The notes under the pieces: model-generated
Told to the model about the DNA's origin: nothing
Database searches by the model: none
What the model saw: the letters and a program-made list of their open reading frames with translations, nothing else
Translations under genes and position numbers: made by a program
Shown: positions 49,276 to 61,019 of the stretch, piece after piece
Layout: the number at the start of each line of letters is the position of its first letter
Numbering within the stretch: the stretch's first letter is position 1
Origin: Brachynemurus nebulosus
Lineage: Eukaryota > Arthropoda > Insecta > Neuroptera > Myrmeleontidae
Assembly: GCA_035578155.1 (NCBI GenBank)
Contig: JAPWDM010000005.1
Span: 27,852,108 to 27,916,107 of the forward strand
Reading direction: 5' to 3'
Length of the DNA stretch: 64,000 bases

Positions 49276-50460
49276 CCACAAACATTTTATATCAATTTAT
49301 AATCTGAACTCTTCTCCGAAAAGCAAAACCCATGAATTCTTTTCATCTAGGTATAAGTATATTCTGCTTCAGTATGCGGTTGCTATTGCACGTTTATGGA
49401 ACTGAATTAAGTAACGTGGATGGCGAAGCCGCTCAACAAGGTATAAGTTTTAATTAAGAACATTTTAAGTAAACCAACTTGTATTAAAATTAAATAAAAG
49501 AATACTAGCAACGACGAGCAACAACAACGTCCTTTGTTCCAACACTAGTAGCGCACTCGTTCTCGATTCTGTAATGGCACCACGTCTTCGACATTTTCTA
49601 TTTAGTACCGCTTCCAGGTACGCCCCCACCCGCTGTATATTGTTACATACAGTGGCGGTTGTACATATTATTTTTAAGGCGCGGTATTCTAGTCTAGACG
49701 GCCAAATTTTAATTGTTTTTCCAGACGTAATAAATAAAAAACCTTAACCATTTTTACTCTCGATTATTTACCAGATTTTTTTATTAACATTTAAAAAGTA
49801 CAAAAAAAGTTAAAAAAGAATCACAATTAAAAAAAAGTACAGGCCGACAAAGTAGGGACTCAAAACAAAACTTGCCCCTTGGGTAACATGATTCCGACCC
49901 CCTCGCTGGTCTGGAACACAAAATTTTAGTGAATTCTTAAAAGGATGTCATTTTCATTTTACGGGAGCGATTTGAAAAAAAAGTTTGATAAAATGGCGTC
50001 CATGTGAAAAAAAGCTTTTTTTTCCATTGTTTTTTTAATTTTGGGAATTTTTTAAAAATAGTAAGAAAAAATTCTCTCGTCAAATGAATTTTGAGTATAT
50101 TAAGAAGCTCTGTACAAAATTTCAAAGCAAACGTTCCACTAGAACTTGAAATATCATGTCAACCGTTTCAAAAAGACACTTTCGCGAAAAACGAGTGTAT
50201 AAAATTTGAAGTCTCGTTTCCGGTAGTCTGAGTCATTTATGGAGTGTTATATAATACTTACCTACATTTTTTTAATCAGCACTCCCTGCCTCGTACAATG
50301 TTCCTTCCTCTAAACTTTGAAAATATGCAAAAAAAAAAATAAGACTAACTGTGACACAGCGCTATACCGCATCAATAATTCCATACAAAGTATCTCTATA
50401 CTCATATCTTTATACTAGCGAAACCAGCGTCGCCAAAAAATCCTCACCAATCCCCGCTTA
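49276..50460. other. Gene-free stretch with a possible hAT-like end
   Basis: CAGTGGCGGTTGTACA at 49650 and the reverse complement of CAGTGGCGGTTTAGAA ending at 52176 could be the ends of an older hAT-like element into which the mariner inserted. The flanking octamers do not match, so this is weak. No genes. Confidence 0.3.
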
Positions 50461-50462
50461 TA

Positions 50463-51786
50463 CAGGGTGGGGCAGGGAAACATCCCTACTTTCGAGGTGG
50501 CATTGTGAGTAGTGGGGACATGTTGGAGGAGTGGGGGTAGGTTCGAATGACGCTGTGGCCACGGAATTTTCCGATAGTAGCGCTGTCAGTTGTAGACATG
50601 GCTTGGTCGAATGAGCAACGCGCTTTTGCTGTCGAGACGTATTTTTCTCAGAATAAGTCTATTGTTGCAGTGCAGCGTGCGCTGCGAACTCGTTATCGGA
50701 TTCCCCCTCGCAACCCTGTTCCTGACCGCAAATCCATTTTGTTGTGGGTGGAAAACTTCCGTGCATGTGGTAGTGTAGTGAAAAAGAGAGTTGGGGCTCG
50801 GAGAACTGTCCGAACTCCAGAAAACATTGACCGTGTCAGAAGATCGATCTTGCAGTCTCCTAAGCGTTCTGCCCGCAAGCATGCATCCGCCCTTGCATTG
50901 TCTAATCGCACTGTGCGTCGTATTCTCCACGAAGAACTCCACTTCCATCCATACAAGATGGTCATCGTTCAAGAACTCACACAACGGGACTGGCAACAAC
51001 GAGTACAGGCATGTGAAACTTTAATTGCTGACTTGCCTCATGATGCACGAGTTTTGTTTAGTGACGAAGCGCACTTCCACATTTCTGGAGTTGTTAATAA
51101 GCAGAATATGCGTTATTGGAGTGGTGCAAACCCTAGGGTAGTTCATGAGAGGCCTCTACACAGTGAAAAAGTGACTGTTTGGTGTGCAATCAGCAGTGAA
51201 GGCATAATTGGGCCTTATTTCTTCGAGGAGGACAATCGTTGTGTTACCATCAATTCCGAGCGGTATGTAAACATGCTCCAACAATTTCTTGCACCACAAT
51301 TGCAACAGAATAATTTTGGAGTAGTGTGGTTTCAGCAGGATGGTGCCACAGCCCATACTGCTAGACATTCGATGGCTGTTTTGAGGGAAATGTTCCCCGG
51401 GCGATTAATCTCCCGGTATGGTGACATTCCATGGCCTGCGCGCTCGCCGGATTTAACTCCGTGTGATTACTTTTTATGGGGATATCTCAAGAGTGAAGTG
51501 TTTAAACATCGACCCAGAACCCTACAAGACTTGAAGGATGCAATTCGCGTTGAAGTTGCCCGCATTCCACAACAAATGCTTCGCAGAGTTATGCAGAACT
51601 TCAGAACCAGACTAGATCAGTGTGTTGACAATGAGGGACATCACTTGAATGATGTATTGTTTAAAACAAAGTAAGAATTAACTTCCATCTGTACCCTTTT
51701 GATGCCACAATAAAGTTTTGTTCTAACACTTTTCGTTTTTTTTTAATTTACCTTCAAAGTTAGGGATACTTCCCTGCCCCACCCTG
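50463..51786 (+). mobile_element. Mariner-type transposon, apparently complete (1324 bp)
   Basis: Inverted ends CAGGGTGGGGCAGGGAARYA (about 32 bp, few mismatches) flanked by TA at 50461-50462 and 51787-51788. One uninterrupted transposase ORF and an AATAAA at about 51709 lie inside. Structure and ORF are intact, so this copy may be autonomous. Confidence 0.92.
50598..51674 (+). CDS. IS630-Tc1-mariner transposase, DD41D-like
   Basis: A 358-residue cut-and-paste transposase. The N-terminus (about 1-70) resembles the DUF4817-type helix-turn-helix, with WSNEQRAFAVETYF and the segment around 'PPRNPVPDRKSILLWVENF'. A second HTH-like region with 'SNRTVRRILHEELHFHPYK' lies at about 100-120. The DDE_3 catalytic domain follows: D156 in SDEAHFHISG, D248 in QQDGATAHTA, and a third acidic residue D290 in SPDLTPCDYFLWG, 41 residues after D248. 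That spacing is that of DD41D mariners; D285 is the alternative third residue. The chosen start (50598, MAWSNEQ) fits the family N-terminus better than the in-frame ATG at 50547. No stops or frameshifts. Neighbours are only its own inverted repeats. Confidence 0.93.
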   Translation: MAWSNEQRAFAVETYFSQNKSIVAVQRALRTRYRIPPRNPVPDRKSILLWVENFRACGSVVKKRVGARRTVRTPENIDRVRRSILQSPKRSARKHASALALSNRTVRRILHEELHFHPYKMVIVQELTQRDWQQRVQACETLIADLPHDARVLFSDEAHFHISGVVNKQNMRYWSGANPRVVHERPLHSEKVTVWCAISSEGIIGPYFFEEDNRCVTINSERYVNMLQQFLAPQLQQNNFGVVWFQQDGATAHTARHSMAVLREMFPGRLISRYGDIPWPARSPDLTPCDYFLWGYLKSEVFKHRPRTLQDLKDAIRVEVARIPQQMLRRVMQNFRTRLDQCVDNEGHHLNDVLFKTK

Positions 51787-51788
51787 TA

Positions 51789-53430
51789 TGTTATGTAGGT
51801 AGGTACACATTGTTTGCACTTGTATATGTGTGGTATCTGCATGTGTATGGGTCGTCGCCCATACCACACACAAACACACACACAGCCACATACACACATA
51901 CTGCGGACCACAGAACATGCACTGTGACCAACAATGATTCAACAATCATTAACAATTGATGCGCAGCTGCTCACCAACTCCAAACTATTGATCCGCTATG
52001 CTGTGACAGGGCACAGTTTGGCACACTGTGGTTATCTGGCTAATTTAAATCATTGGAATCTAGGATTTATTTATGGTATGGTATGAAAAATGCATAGGTA
52101 CCATAACACAAACTAAAATTTTGATTCGGTATATATAAATTGCATGGAAGTTATCAAAACTTCTAAACCGCCACTGACCAACTAAATACTAAAGAATCAG
52201 AATGATTTTCTACAACTTTTTTTTTTTTATTCAAGGAAGTTACTTATTATTGAATGAATAAAATAACAGGTTCATACCTATCTTACCGCGAAAAACCGGA
52301 ATGCGACTAGCTGATGGACGTAGTGGGTACATCTCACGAATACAGAATAAAGAGGTAGATACACTGAGAAAAAATATTTTTTGATTTAAAGAAGTGATTC
52401 TTTGAAGTAAACAAACCATTTTGTTCTCAGTTTACGTCATGCATTTTTTACGATTAGTTCCATTATCTTTTTTTTCTTCATGGATACTCGTTCATTATTC
52501 TACATTTCAAATGTTTGAAAGAAATAAAAGAAAAAGCAACACTTGCATTTCCTTTTTAAAATCAAACTATATAGAATGAGCTAATTTCGAAATGAATACG
52601 TCGTACAGAACAAAATGCTATAAAAAATTACAGGATATTTAAAAGGGATTTGTTTAAAGCTAATTGTTTTGTTCCAAATTTCCACCAAACGTAACCAGTT
52701 GAGTGTTTGTTTTCTATTTTTGCTTCTGTCAACTGCCGAAATGTCGACGTTCTTTGTATAAAATTCTAGAATAAGTTTTCGTTTTTTTTTAAAGCATTAT
52801 ATCTAGCTGACAAAAAAGCAAACCAAAATCTCCGAAAATTTTTATAACAAAAATGATTTTAATTTTTTATTCTGCATACTATATTCAGGTAGGTATATGA
52901 AAATAATTTTTGAATGAAAAAAAAAAACATGAAATGCCGGTGCAAACGCGCTAAGCTCGAAACTGCATTTAAAGAAACAGAAACATCAATTTGATCGGTG
53001 TTTAAAACAAAAGCAAATTTTTTTCGTTATTTGGAACTAAAGCACACAAGATTGTTAAAAAATGTTTTTTTTTTGTAAAATGGTAGCATTCTGAAAAAGT
53101 TTTCCGTTTTTTCGCTAAAAATAGCATTCTGAAAAAGTTTTTTCGCTCCGTTCCGTTTTTTCGTTAAAAAATGGACTTGGTTCCTTTATAAAAACTTAAA
53201 TTATCAACCAGTCATAAAAATCCTATAATATGTACTTCGCTAGATTGTATTTTCAAGAAACTGTAGTTCCAATTTCGAGTCGGATAAAAATTGTTTGGGT
53301 TTTCGTTTCGTTATCTTTAAAATATGTAGTTTCATTTATTTTTTTAATGCAAAAATTTGATGTAACTTCTTAAGAAGATGGTCTACAACCGTCTTGTTAG
53401 TCGAACTATGTCAATTTGGAATTATGAAAG
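51789..53430. other. Gene-free stretch
   Basis: A CA/TG-rich patch at 51820-51900 contains the small hairpin GTATGGGTCGTCGCCCATAC. Otherwise AT-rich sequence with no supported gene. Confidence 0.4.
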
Positions 53431-53643
53431 TACAGTGAAACCTGCCAAGTTGGACACCTCTGTATACTGGACACCTGCTCAAGTTGGACACTTTTCAATT
53501 GGCCTGGCGAAATTACATTGTTTTAAATGCATATTAATACTTATAAGTTGGACACCTCTGTATGTTGGAAACCTGTCTAATTTGGACAGTTTTTTAAAAT
53601 GATTTTTGATATTTTGACCTGTTTACGTTGGACATTCATGTAT

Positions 53644-53730
53644 TTTACACGTGACCGAAACACGTGTTAGTTATGTTATGACAGTTATAATAATTGAATT
53701 TTTACACGTGACCGAAACACGTGTTAGTTA
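53644..53730 (+). repeat. Two 30-bp direct repeats with CACGTG palindromes upstream of the Tigger ORF
   Basis: A perfect 30-bp unit starting TTTACACGTGACCGAAACAC occurs at 53644-53673 and 53701-53730, 57 bp apart. Each contains ACACGTG and CACGTGT as an inverted pair around GACCGAAA. The position 110-200 bp before the ATG suggests a promoter or transposase-binding role (inference). Confidence 0.7.
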
Positions 53731-53841
53731 CGTCCTAAAAATATAAAAGCTCGGCAAGTCACAATGGTTATTAGTCAATAATCAGCAGTGATTTCATGTG
53801 TACAGATCTCTTGAATATTTATTAGTTACAAATTTAGCACC

Positions 53842-55402
53842 ATGAGTTCGAAGCGAAAATGTTTAGTAGAATTGACCATTGAAAAGAAAAAAAATGTTAT
53901 AGACTTAGTAGAGAATGGTGTTAGTTTAAGAAAGGCAGCCGACCAATTTGGAATTTCCAAATCAACTGTTGGGAATATTTTGAAGTGTAAAGACCAAATT
54001 TTGAAAGCTTACGAAAAGAATTGCAGCGCCGAACGAAAACGAAAAATTCGTAAAACTGGTAATGAAGCAATAAATCAAAAAGTTTATGACTTTTTTGTTA
54101 AGTGCCGTTCATCGAATCTTCCAGTATCCGGTCCTCTACTGCAAGAAAAAGCAAAAGCGATAGCCTTAAAATTAGACATTAATTTTCAAGCAAGTAATGG
54201 ATGGTTAGAAAGTTTTCTAAATCGACATAATATTAAATTTAAAACTTTGTGTGGAGAGTCAGCATCAGCAGACTTAGAAGAGGCGGAGAGTGGAAAAGAA
54301 AACTGGAAAATCTGTTGCAAGATTATGCGCCAGAAGATCGGTTTAATGCAGACGAAACTGGTCTTTTTTGGCGTTTATTAGACAAAAAAAGTTATGTTGC
54401 ACAAGGTGATCCATGCAAAGGTGGTAAATTGTCTAAAGAACGGTTAACTGTTCTATTATGTACGAGTTCGGTCGAAGAAAAATTAACGCCGTTAGTAATT
54501 GGGAAATCAGCACGTCCTCGAGCTTTTAAACAAATGAGATGTAAGGAGCTTTCCGTTATTTGGCGACACAATAAAAGGGCATGGATGACGACTGATATTT
54601 TTGAAAGTTGGTTGTCAGATATTGACAGGCAAATGCATAAGGCTGCTAGAAAAATTGTGATCATACTATAGATAATGCTACGAGTCATAAGATTATGAAA
54701 TCGTTCGAGAATGTTAAACTTGTTTATTTACCGCCAAATCTAACATCGGAAATTCAGCCACTAGATCAAGGCGTGATTCGAACAATGAAAGCTTATTACC
54801 GCAAAAGTTTGCTTATGTGTTTAGTTGCTAAATCTGAAATTTCTAACAACCACAAGGAATTTATCAACTCAGTCACGGTTTTGGATGCAATTCGATGGAT
54901 CAGCGAAGCATGGCAAGCTGTATCTACGGAAACAATTGTTAAGTGTTTTAGACGAGCTGGTTTTAGTATTCCAAAAGCAAATGAAGGGGATCATAATGAA
55001 GACCCTGATTCAGAACTTCGCGATGCAATTAAATTATTACCTCCAGAGTTTCAAAATCAGTTACAGACTGCTGAAGAAATGATCACCGCCGATGCCTACT
55101 TGGAGGTACACGATCATGTCTTCAATACACATCAAGACGTTCTTCAACATGTTTTACAACTAGACGAGGAACAAGAAATCGAAGAATCTAGTGACGAGTG
55201 CGAGAAAGTAGCGGAGAAACCAACCACCCCTGAAGAAGCTTTGAACGGTATAAATACCGCCATTAAGTATTTAACTGAAAATCCATGCGAACTGTTAGAA
55301 GATTTATTCAAAATTCAAAGCAAATTAGAAAGCAAAATTTTCCTAAAAATTGTATCCAAACAAACTAAGATAAGTGATTTTTTTACGAAAGATAATGTTT
55401 AA
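53842..55402 (+). pseudogene. Pogo/Tigger (CENP-B-like) transposase with two frameshifts
   Basis: Three consecutive frames together cover a Tigger-type transposase. Frame 1 (53842 to about 54290) has a CENP-B N-terminal HTH (LTIEKKKNVIDLVENGVSLR, then GISKSTVGNILK) and a Tc5-type second HTH ending near NRHNIKFKTL. Frame 2 (about 54290-54668) holds the first catalytic Asp in FNADETGLFW (54351). Frame 3 (54671-55402) holds DNATSHK (Asp at 54671) and QPLDQGVI (Asp at 54764), a DD30D spacing. All three catalytic residues survive, so the copy is young but broken. The C-terminus ends in QTKISDFF (55361-55384), an exact PCNA-interaction (PIP-box) pattern known for Drosophila pogo transposase. CENP-B and jerky-type host genes are related, but the TIRs and TA flanks show this is the transposon. 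Confidence 0.92.
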
Positions 55403-55630
55403 ATATCTATAATATGTATGTATTACGATTGTTATTCGATAGTTTATTTCAATAAATATTGATACGTAGATGTGTGTATATGTATTACTTTAAAAATAAT
55501 TAATTTTGCATTATATTCTAAATTAGTGTTAACCTTAAAATTACTAAGCGTAGATGATTTTGGTATTTTGCATATGTTGGACAGTTTTTGATTGCACCGC
55601 GGGTGTCCAACTTAAACAGGTTCTACTGTA

Positions 55631-57320
55631 TTATAAATTACAGAAAAGTGCAGAGAATCGAACTACCAGTCATCAAGTACCTACCTACCAGTACAGCCAA
55701 AGTAGTTCTATCACTTGACTGGTCACTTGCCGGATTATTAACGAATAATTATAAAATACAAACAATATTGCCAAAGAGTCAAGTTTTGGATTTGTTTTTA
55801 AACCGTTTGTAAAAATTTTTTGCTTAGCTTCAGTTTCAGAATTGTAAAAGTCATTTAGAAAATTAAGCCAAAAAGTTGGAATCAATATTTTTGAACAAAA
55901 TTATAAATCACTGTTGAGCATTGTCTTATTGAATTTCGACTGAAAAAAAAGAAAATTTGTGCAAACAATAAGATTGTATTTCCACAAAAAAAAAAAAAAA
56001 AGGAAAAACAAATATTTCCCGACGCAAACAAAAATGATAAATGAACAATAAAAGAACACTAAAATATTCAAAAGTAAACTAGAGAAACATCAATTCGAAA
56101 ACGACCGACTTTGGAGGCAAACAGAACCTAGAAAATGGGACCTAGATAGAAAGGTGATGTTGAATATTACGCATCAATCAAGTGAATGTCATAACCATTC
56201 CAACCAAAACGACGGCACAAAATGATGATAATAAAATAAACAGAATTTTTTTCTTTGTTAAACACACTCCATACAACGCATCAGGGTGTGATATTGTGAT
56301 GATAATATTGGTATAATGAAAAATATGAGAATATTTCTAAATTATGACACATTTCGTTATATTATATTTTATATACAGAATACAGTACAGCATAACCTTT
56401 TTCTATGCGGTGGATAGGGACTCTATAAAAAAAAAAAAAAATTCCAAGAAAATACATAACTCAAAACACTCAAAACCTTACAATTCCTGTGGATTTTTTA
56501 TAAACAAGTTAAATAATTAATTTACACGAGAACATTTTATTTCATTTTTATAATATTATAAAAATTGCGAAAAAAAACATCTGTAAAAAAACTTAGTAAT
56601 GCAATAAGTCATAATCTTAAAAACAAACAATAACTAACCTTACCGCGAACTAATGTATAATATGCCTAAGGTAATAACATCCCAGTATCCAAACGTAGGT
56701 AGGACAGCCGAAGTTACAGTCCCGGGGATCGGACTTGAAACAAGGCCTCATAACTGCGTTGATAGAGGCTCCAGGAAACAACGTAAATAGAGCTTTTTTG
56801 CTCGTCATTTATTTTTTCGAGGCAAAATTTAAAAAAAAAAATAAAAATATAATTTATTCCCGGCACCCGACATTTTTCTTTCCCCGGCCCTGTTCTTTCT
56901 GTACACACTTTTTAGGAGTTATCCAAATAAAAACTAATGTATTTTTGGGCTATGGTACTTACCGAAAGAAAAATCCGTCACACAAAACTGTAAAGTAGTG
57001 TAACGGGGTCTTACGTTTTGTATTTAACGTAAAACGTATTCATAATTTTTTTTGAGGCATCAGAGAAAATTTATACCTTTTATTTAATGACCTCTATAAT
57101 ATTAGCATTTTATTAGCAGTAAGATAATGGGTCTACGGCATATTCGAATTTAGATATAATGAAGTAAGTGTCAACTGAAAATGATATTCTGTTTTCGTGT
57201 GTCTATGTATTTGTTTTTATGTAGTTGTGTGATAATTAAAATTTAAAAAGAAACTTACTGTAATACGATATTATATGAACAATAATTATGAAAGAGCAAA
57301 AGGTTATAATATAGTTATAC
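55631..57320. other. Gene-free stretch
   Basis: No supported ORF or repeat; AT-rich with poly-A runs. Confidence 0.35.
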
Positions 57321-57322
57321 TA

Positions 57323-58136
57323 CATGGAGAGAAAATACATATAAAAATTACTGGGCTCAGCACTACAATCGACGTGTAAAAGGCGAACATATTCAATTTT
57401 GTACGGTAAAAATATAAAAATTATAATTAATCATAGAAAATTTAAAGGATAGAATATTGTTTCCGTAATATTAGCTCCGTAAAATTTCTAAAACAGCACA
57501 GTAAAAAGTTCCATTGCCGACAAAAAAATATTTTTTAATTGTTTTTCTTACAAAAATTACCATGCTGTATTATAATATTTGAAATGCTATCTGCTAATAG
57601 TAGAAAGAAAGAAAGAGAAAGAAGGTTGTGTGTGTTGTGAACGCTGTTGAAATGTTCTTCACTCATAGCAAGTCACATAACCAACCATAGGTTTGGACGA
57701 CCAACTTGGTCGGACGGGTCGGACCAAGCACCTTGATCCATTAGACTGTTTTACAAGCAGCAAGCAGTATTCATTGTCTTAGAGGACGGGGATGTAACCG
57801 TTTAATTCATCATTTTGTTACGTCACTATCTTTAGTATTAGAATATATTGTTGGCATTCATTTTTGTATGCATCATAAAGTTCTTACAGGTTCGACGTTT
57901 TCACAGGTACCGCCCAAGCAACATAAGGTTGCGGGTCAGATGCACAAATGAAAGAGTACGACAACAAGAATTAAACTATAACATATATGCATAAGAGTGT
58001 GATAAAAGTTGTGTTAGCACATTAAATTTTACCATGCTAGCACATATTTTTTATTTTGGTCGTCGATCGCGCACGCATTATAATTTCATTTTTCTGAAAT
58101 TTAATCTACAAAAATTATATGATTTTTCTCTCCGTG
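57323..58136. mobile_element. Family A MITE, copy 3 (814 bp, longest)
   Basis: It begins CATGGAGAGAAAATAC and ends TTTTTCTCTCCGTG, with TA at 57321-57322 and 58137-58138. It retains an internal segment (about 57545-57700) that is also in copy 1 but deleted from copy 2. No transposase. Confidence 0.85.
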
Positions 58137-58138
58137 TA

Positions 58139-58721
58139 GAAATGTAGGTTACCATACTGTGGTTGCGTTGATCAGAATGCAATATTGTCTACATAAGTAT
58201 TAACTGAGACTGCGGGTTCAAATCGTAGACGTTCCAGTATTATTTTCATTAACATAACTTAATGTATTACATAATTGTACAAACAACATAATGAATTAGA
58301 TTTGTAAAAGAGAACTTGCGACTAAATAGCCGGTTCACATCGGAACGGTACCTAATTTGTCTGTGGTAATTAGAACGCTTCAGCAGCAGAGAAAGTACAT
58401 AAAAGGACCCACTTATGAGTACTACTAACGATTTACTACTTACCTACTATTTAGGTGTGAATCAGTTGAAATTAGCTGCAAGAATTTAAGTGTGTTTTTG
58501 TAATAATGCTTTTACCAAATATAAGAGCTACCTATACATAATGAAAAATGAAAAGGTCTTTTAAAATAAATACGATCACCGCTTCTGCCATTATAATTAC
58601 TTTTCTAAGACCTAGAAGTCATTGAAGTTACCGCTTATATGAACATACAGTATTCTAGTTTCATTTTTAAGAAAAAGTAAGAGAATTTTTTCCACTACAT
58701 ACAAAAACATTAAATCAGGCG
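58139..58721. other. Gene-free stretch, possible SINE scrap
   Basis: GACTGCGGGTTCAAATCGTA near 58210 resembles a tRNA B box followed by 'gacgttcca'. It may be a worn tRNA-derived SINE. Nothing else. Confidence 0.3.
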
Positions 58722-59130
58722 CACAGAGTAAGCCAGAGACAACATATCTATCTCTATACTACTGGAACTAGTGTAACTAGTAAGAGATAGAAAATATGTT
58801 ATATACCTACGTGCACGGTGTTTACTTTGTATTGGCGCGCTAAACTGTGTATGTGTGCGTAATCGAAGATAGTGGTGGCCGTCACATGACCGTGCTCGCA
58901 TATATATGTGTAATATCACAACGCTATGTATGGGGATGTAATAATGCCAACACAACCAACATAACAATCAAATCCATTGTTTTCTGACTGACCTACACTC
59001 AGTGAGTGCCACTGAGAGAGTGACTGCTTAGTAGCTTTAGATAAAAAAAATTCACACTGCAGATTTCATGATAGAGATAGTTGCTGTGTCTCCATCACTC
59101 CGTGATCAGGCGTATGTTTTATAGTTAAAT
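58722..59130 (-). mobile_element. Family D element, copy 1 (inverted relative to copy 2)
   Basis: It shares 'ctctatactactggaact', 'tagaaaatatgtt', 'gtgcacggtgtttactttgt' and the ACTCAGTGAG/GACTGCTTAG region with the reverse complement of 61513-61868. No coding frame is shared between the copies. The right boundary is uncertain. Confidence 0.55.
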
Positions 59131-59916
59131 AGTATATACATACAGAGAACAACATTTTATTTGTTTTTATCACTAATATTCAATCCTAAATGTCTTCAAT
59201 AATATTCATTAATATTCAATATCAGTCATCACTACATAACAAGTTTATTGACACATCAATAGTTTTTATTCGTATCGAAATAAAACACGAGTTGTGTATA
59301 TAAACACAGCTGAATAAATAGCATGAATAGACGCTTGGCGTAGGTAGTCTTTTGTTTGGCGACCAACCAACTTCATGGTGTTCATTTTGATGTTATAGTG
59401 TTGTTTTTTTCATAAGACACCAAAATAAGTATATCTTCAAAAAACCGTTGTTCTTTTCCCATTTTTTCCGTCTTTTATATGTATTTTGACAACTTTATCG
59501 ACACAGATAGAATACAATAAAATAAATTCATTGATATGTCAAGGCAAAGAAACGGGAAAATACATTTATTTTCTTTATGCATCTAAACGGATTTTGAGAA
59601 AAATGAAAACTGAACAAATTGCAGCCTAAAATAAATACATAGTGATCAAGATTACTTGTTTGAACACGCAATACTAACCATCAATCAATTACTTTAAACA
59701 AATATTTGTTAACAGTCAGTACTATCTATACAAGTATGAATAAACCTAAAATGGAATGCATATATATTCAAATATATCTGTATAGAAGCAATAGAAGTGA
59801 TTTTTTTCTTATATTCTTCATCATAATGTGATATACATATTTTAACAGATGTGGACCGTGCGTTACAATGAAAATGCAGATATAGTCGTCGCAAAAAATA
59901 TTCAGGGTATAGAAAT
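59131..59916. other. Gene-free stretch
   Basis: Nothing recognisable. Confidence 0.35.
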
Positions 59917-60030
59917 AATCACCCGACGGCACTACAGGATCGGTGGCCTATTTGTTTTGCTTGACTGGTTATTAAGTGATCCTGGGTTTGAGTCTCAGCC
60001 GATCCAGTTTGATGATTTTTCAATCACTAA
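59917..60030 (+). mobile_element. tRNA-derived SINE, copy 3 (degenerate)
   Basis: GATCGGTGGCCTATTTG at the 5' side, CCTGGGTTTGAGTCTCAGCC (B box region) and GATCCAGTTTGATGATTTTT match the SINE heads at 20555 and 20881. The anticodon region is destroyed. Here the 5' GGATCGG and 3' CCGATCC would still pair. Confidence 0.55.
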
Positions 60031-61019
60031 ATGTCTTTTAATTACCTTTAACGTAGTTGCGCTGAGATAGTCAGGTACAAAAGTATATCTCAGCGAAAAA
60101 CTTTTCTTTTATCTAAAATTTAATAATGTATTAATATTCTTCAGTTATTATATTTGTATACCATTTGTTTTTTTTAATTTCCACACGCTTATATTGTAGC
60201 AATATAAAAGCATTGTTGAAAAAGCGTTGTAAAAACGTTGTAAAGTGATGTTTATAAATTATATTTCAAAAACATCGTAGTGAATACATAGGAAACTCCC
60301 ATTACGCAATCCACTGGGACCAAATTGCTAAATGAGAATGAGTATGATTTACTGTTACAAACTATTACTTAGACACTAACACATTCAAACATATTTGCTT
60401 TAAAACACGGAGGGAGGTTTAACGTTTTCATTTTATTCAAAAAAATAGAGTTTTCTCATAAGAGCCCGTGTTAAAATTACAAAACTTTAAAATCGTTTTT
60501 CTCAAAATTGGGATAGTCAGTTTTAATCGGAATGGGCTCGTGTTATTGGTATTGAATTAAATAAATATTTAGAGAAGTTTCGTTAAAATCCTTTGGAAAA
60601 ATCGTTTTATTGACCAACTACCTTAATCAAATTATTCTAATGATGATTTAAATAATGATTATATTAATGATTATTTAAAACCAACGTCTTCTTTAAATTA
60701 AAAATAATTACTTTGTCTGATCGATACCTGAAATATTATTATTCAAATTTCTTGTTTATTAAGGTCGTGTCGTGTTCTTGCATAGCAGTGAACTCTACCT
60801 CAAAAATTCTAATGAAAATAATAATTATTTTGAATGTAATGAAAGAACTGAGCCTCATTCAATGAAAAACTTAAGAGTATATTCAGAAACAACTATAATT
60901 TCTTGGTGTTCTTTGTTCAATCATTGAAATGTAATGGAAAGAAAAGCAGTGAAAGAAAGAAAATAAAAGTCATATAATTTCTCTTAATTCTATAGTAGGG
61001 GAAACATGACTGTGTCAAC
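60031..61019. other. Gene-free stretch
   Basis: AT-rich; no supported feature. Confidence 0.35.

Larger units (their letters stand above)
53433..55628 (+). mobile_element. Pogo/Tigger transposon (2196 bp), inactivated
   Basis: The left end CAGTGAAACCTGCCAAGTTG and the right end (reverse complement CAGTAGAACCTGTTTAAGTTG) are inverted, flanked by TA at 53431-53432 and 55629-55630. AGTTGGACACCT-like units recur through the left subterminal region (53448-53630). The transposase reading frame has two shifts. Confidence 0.92.
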
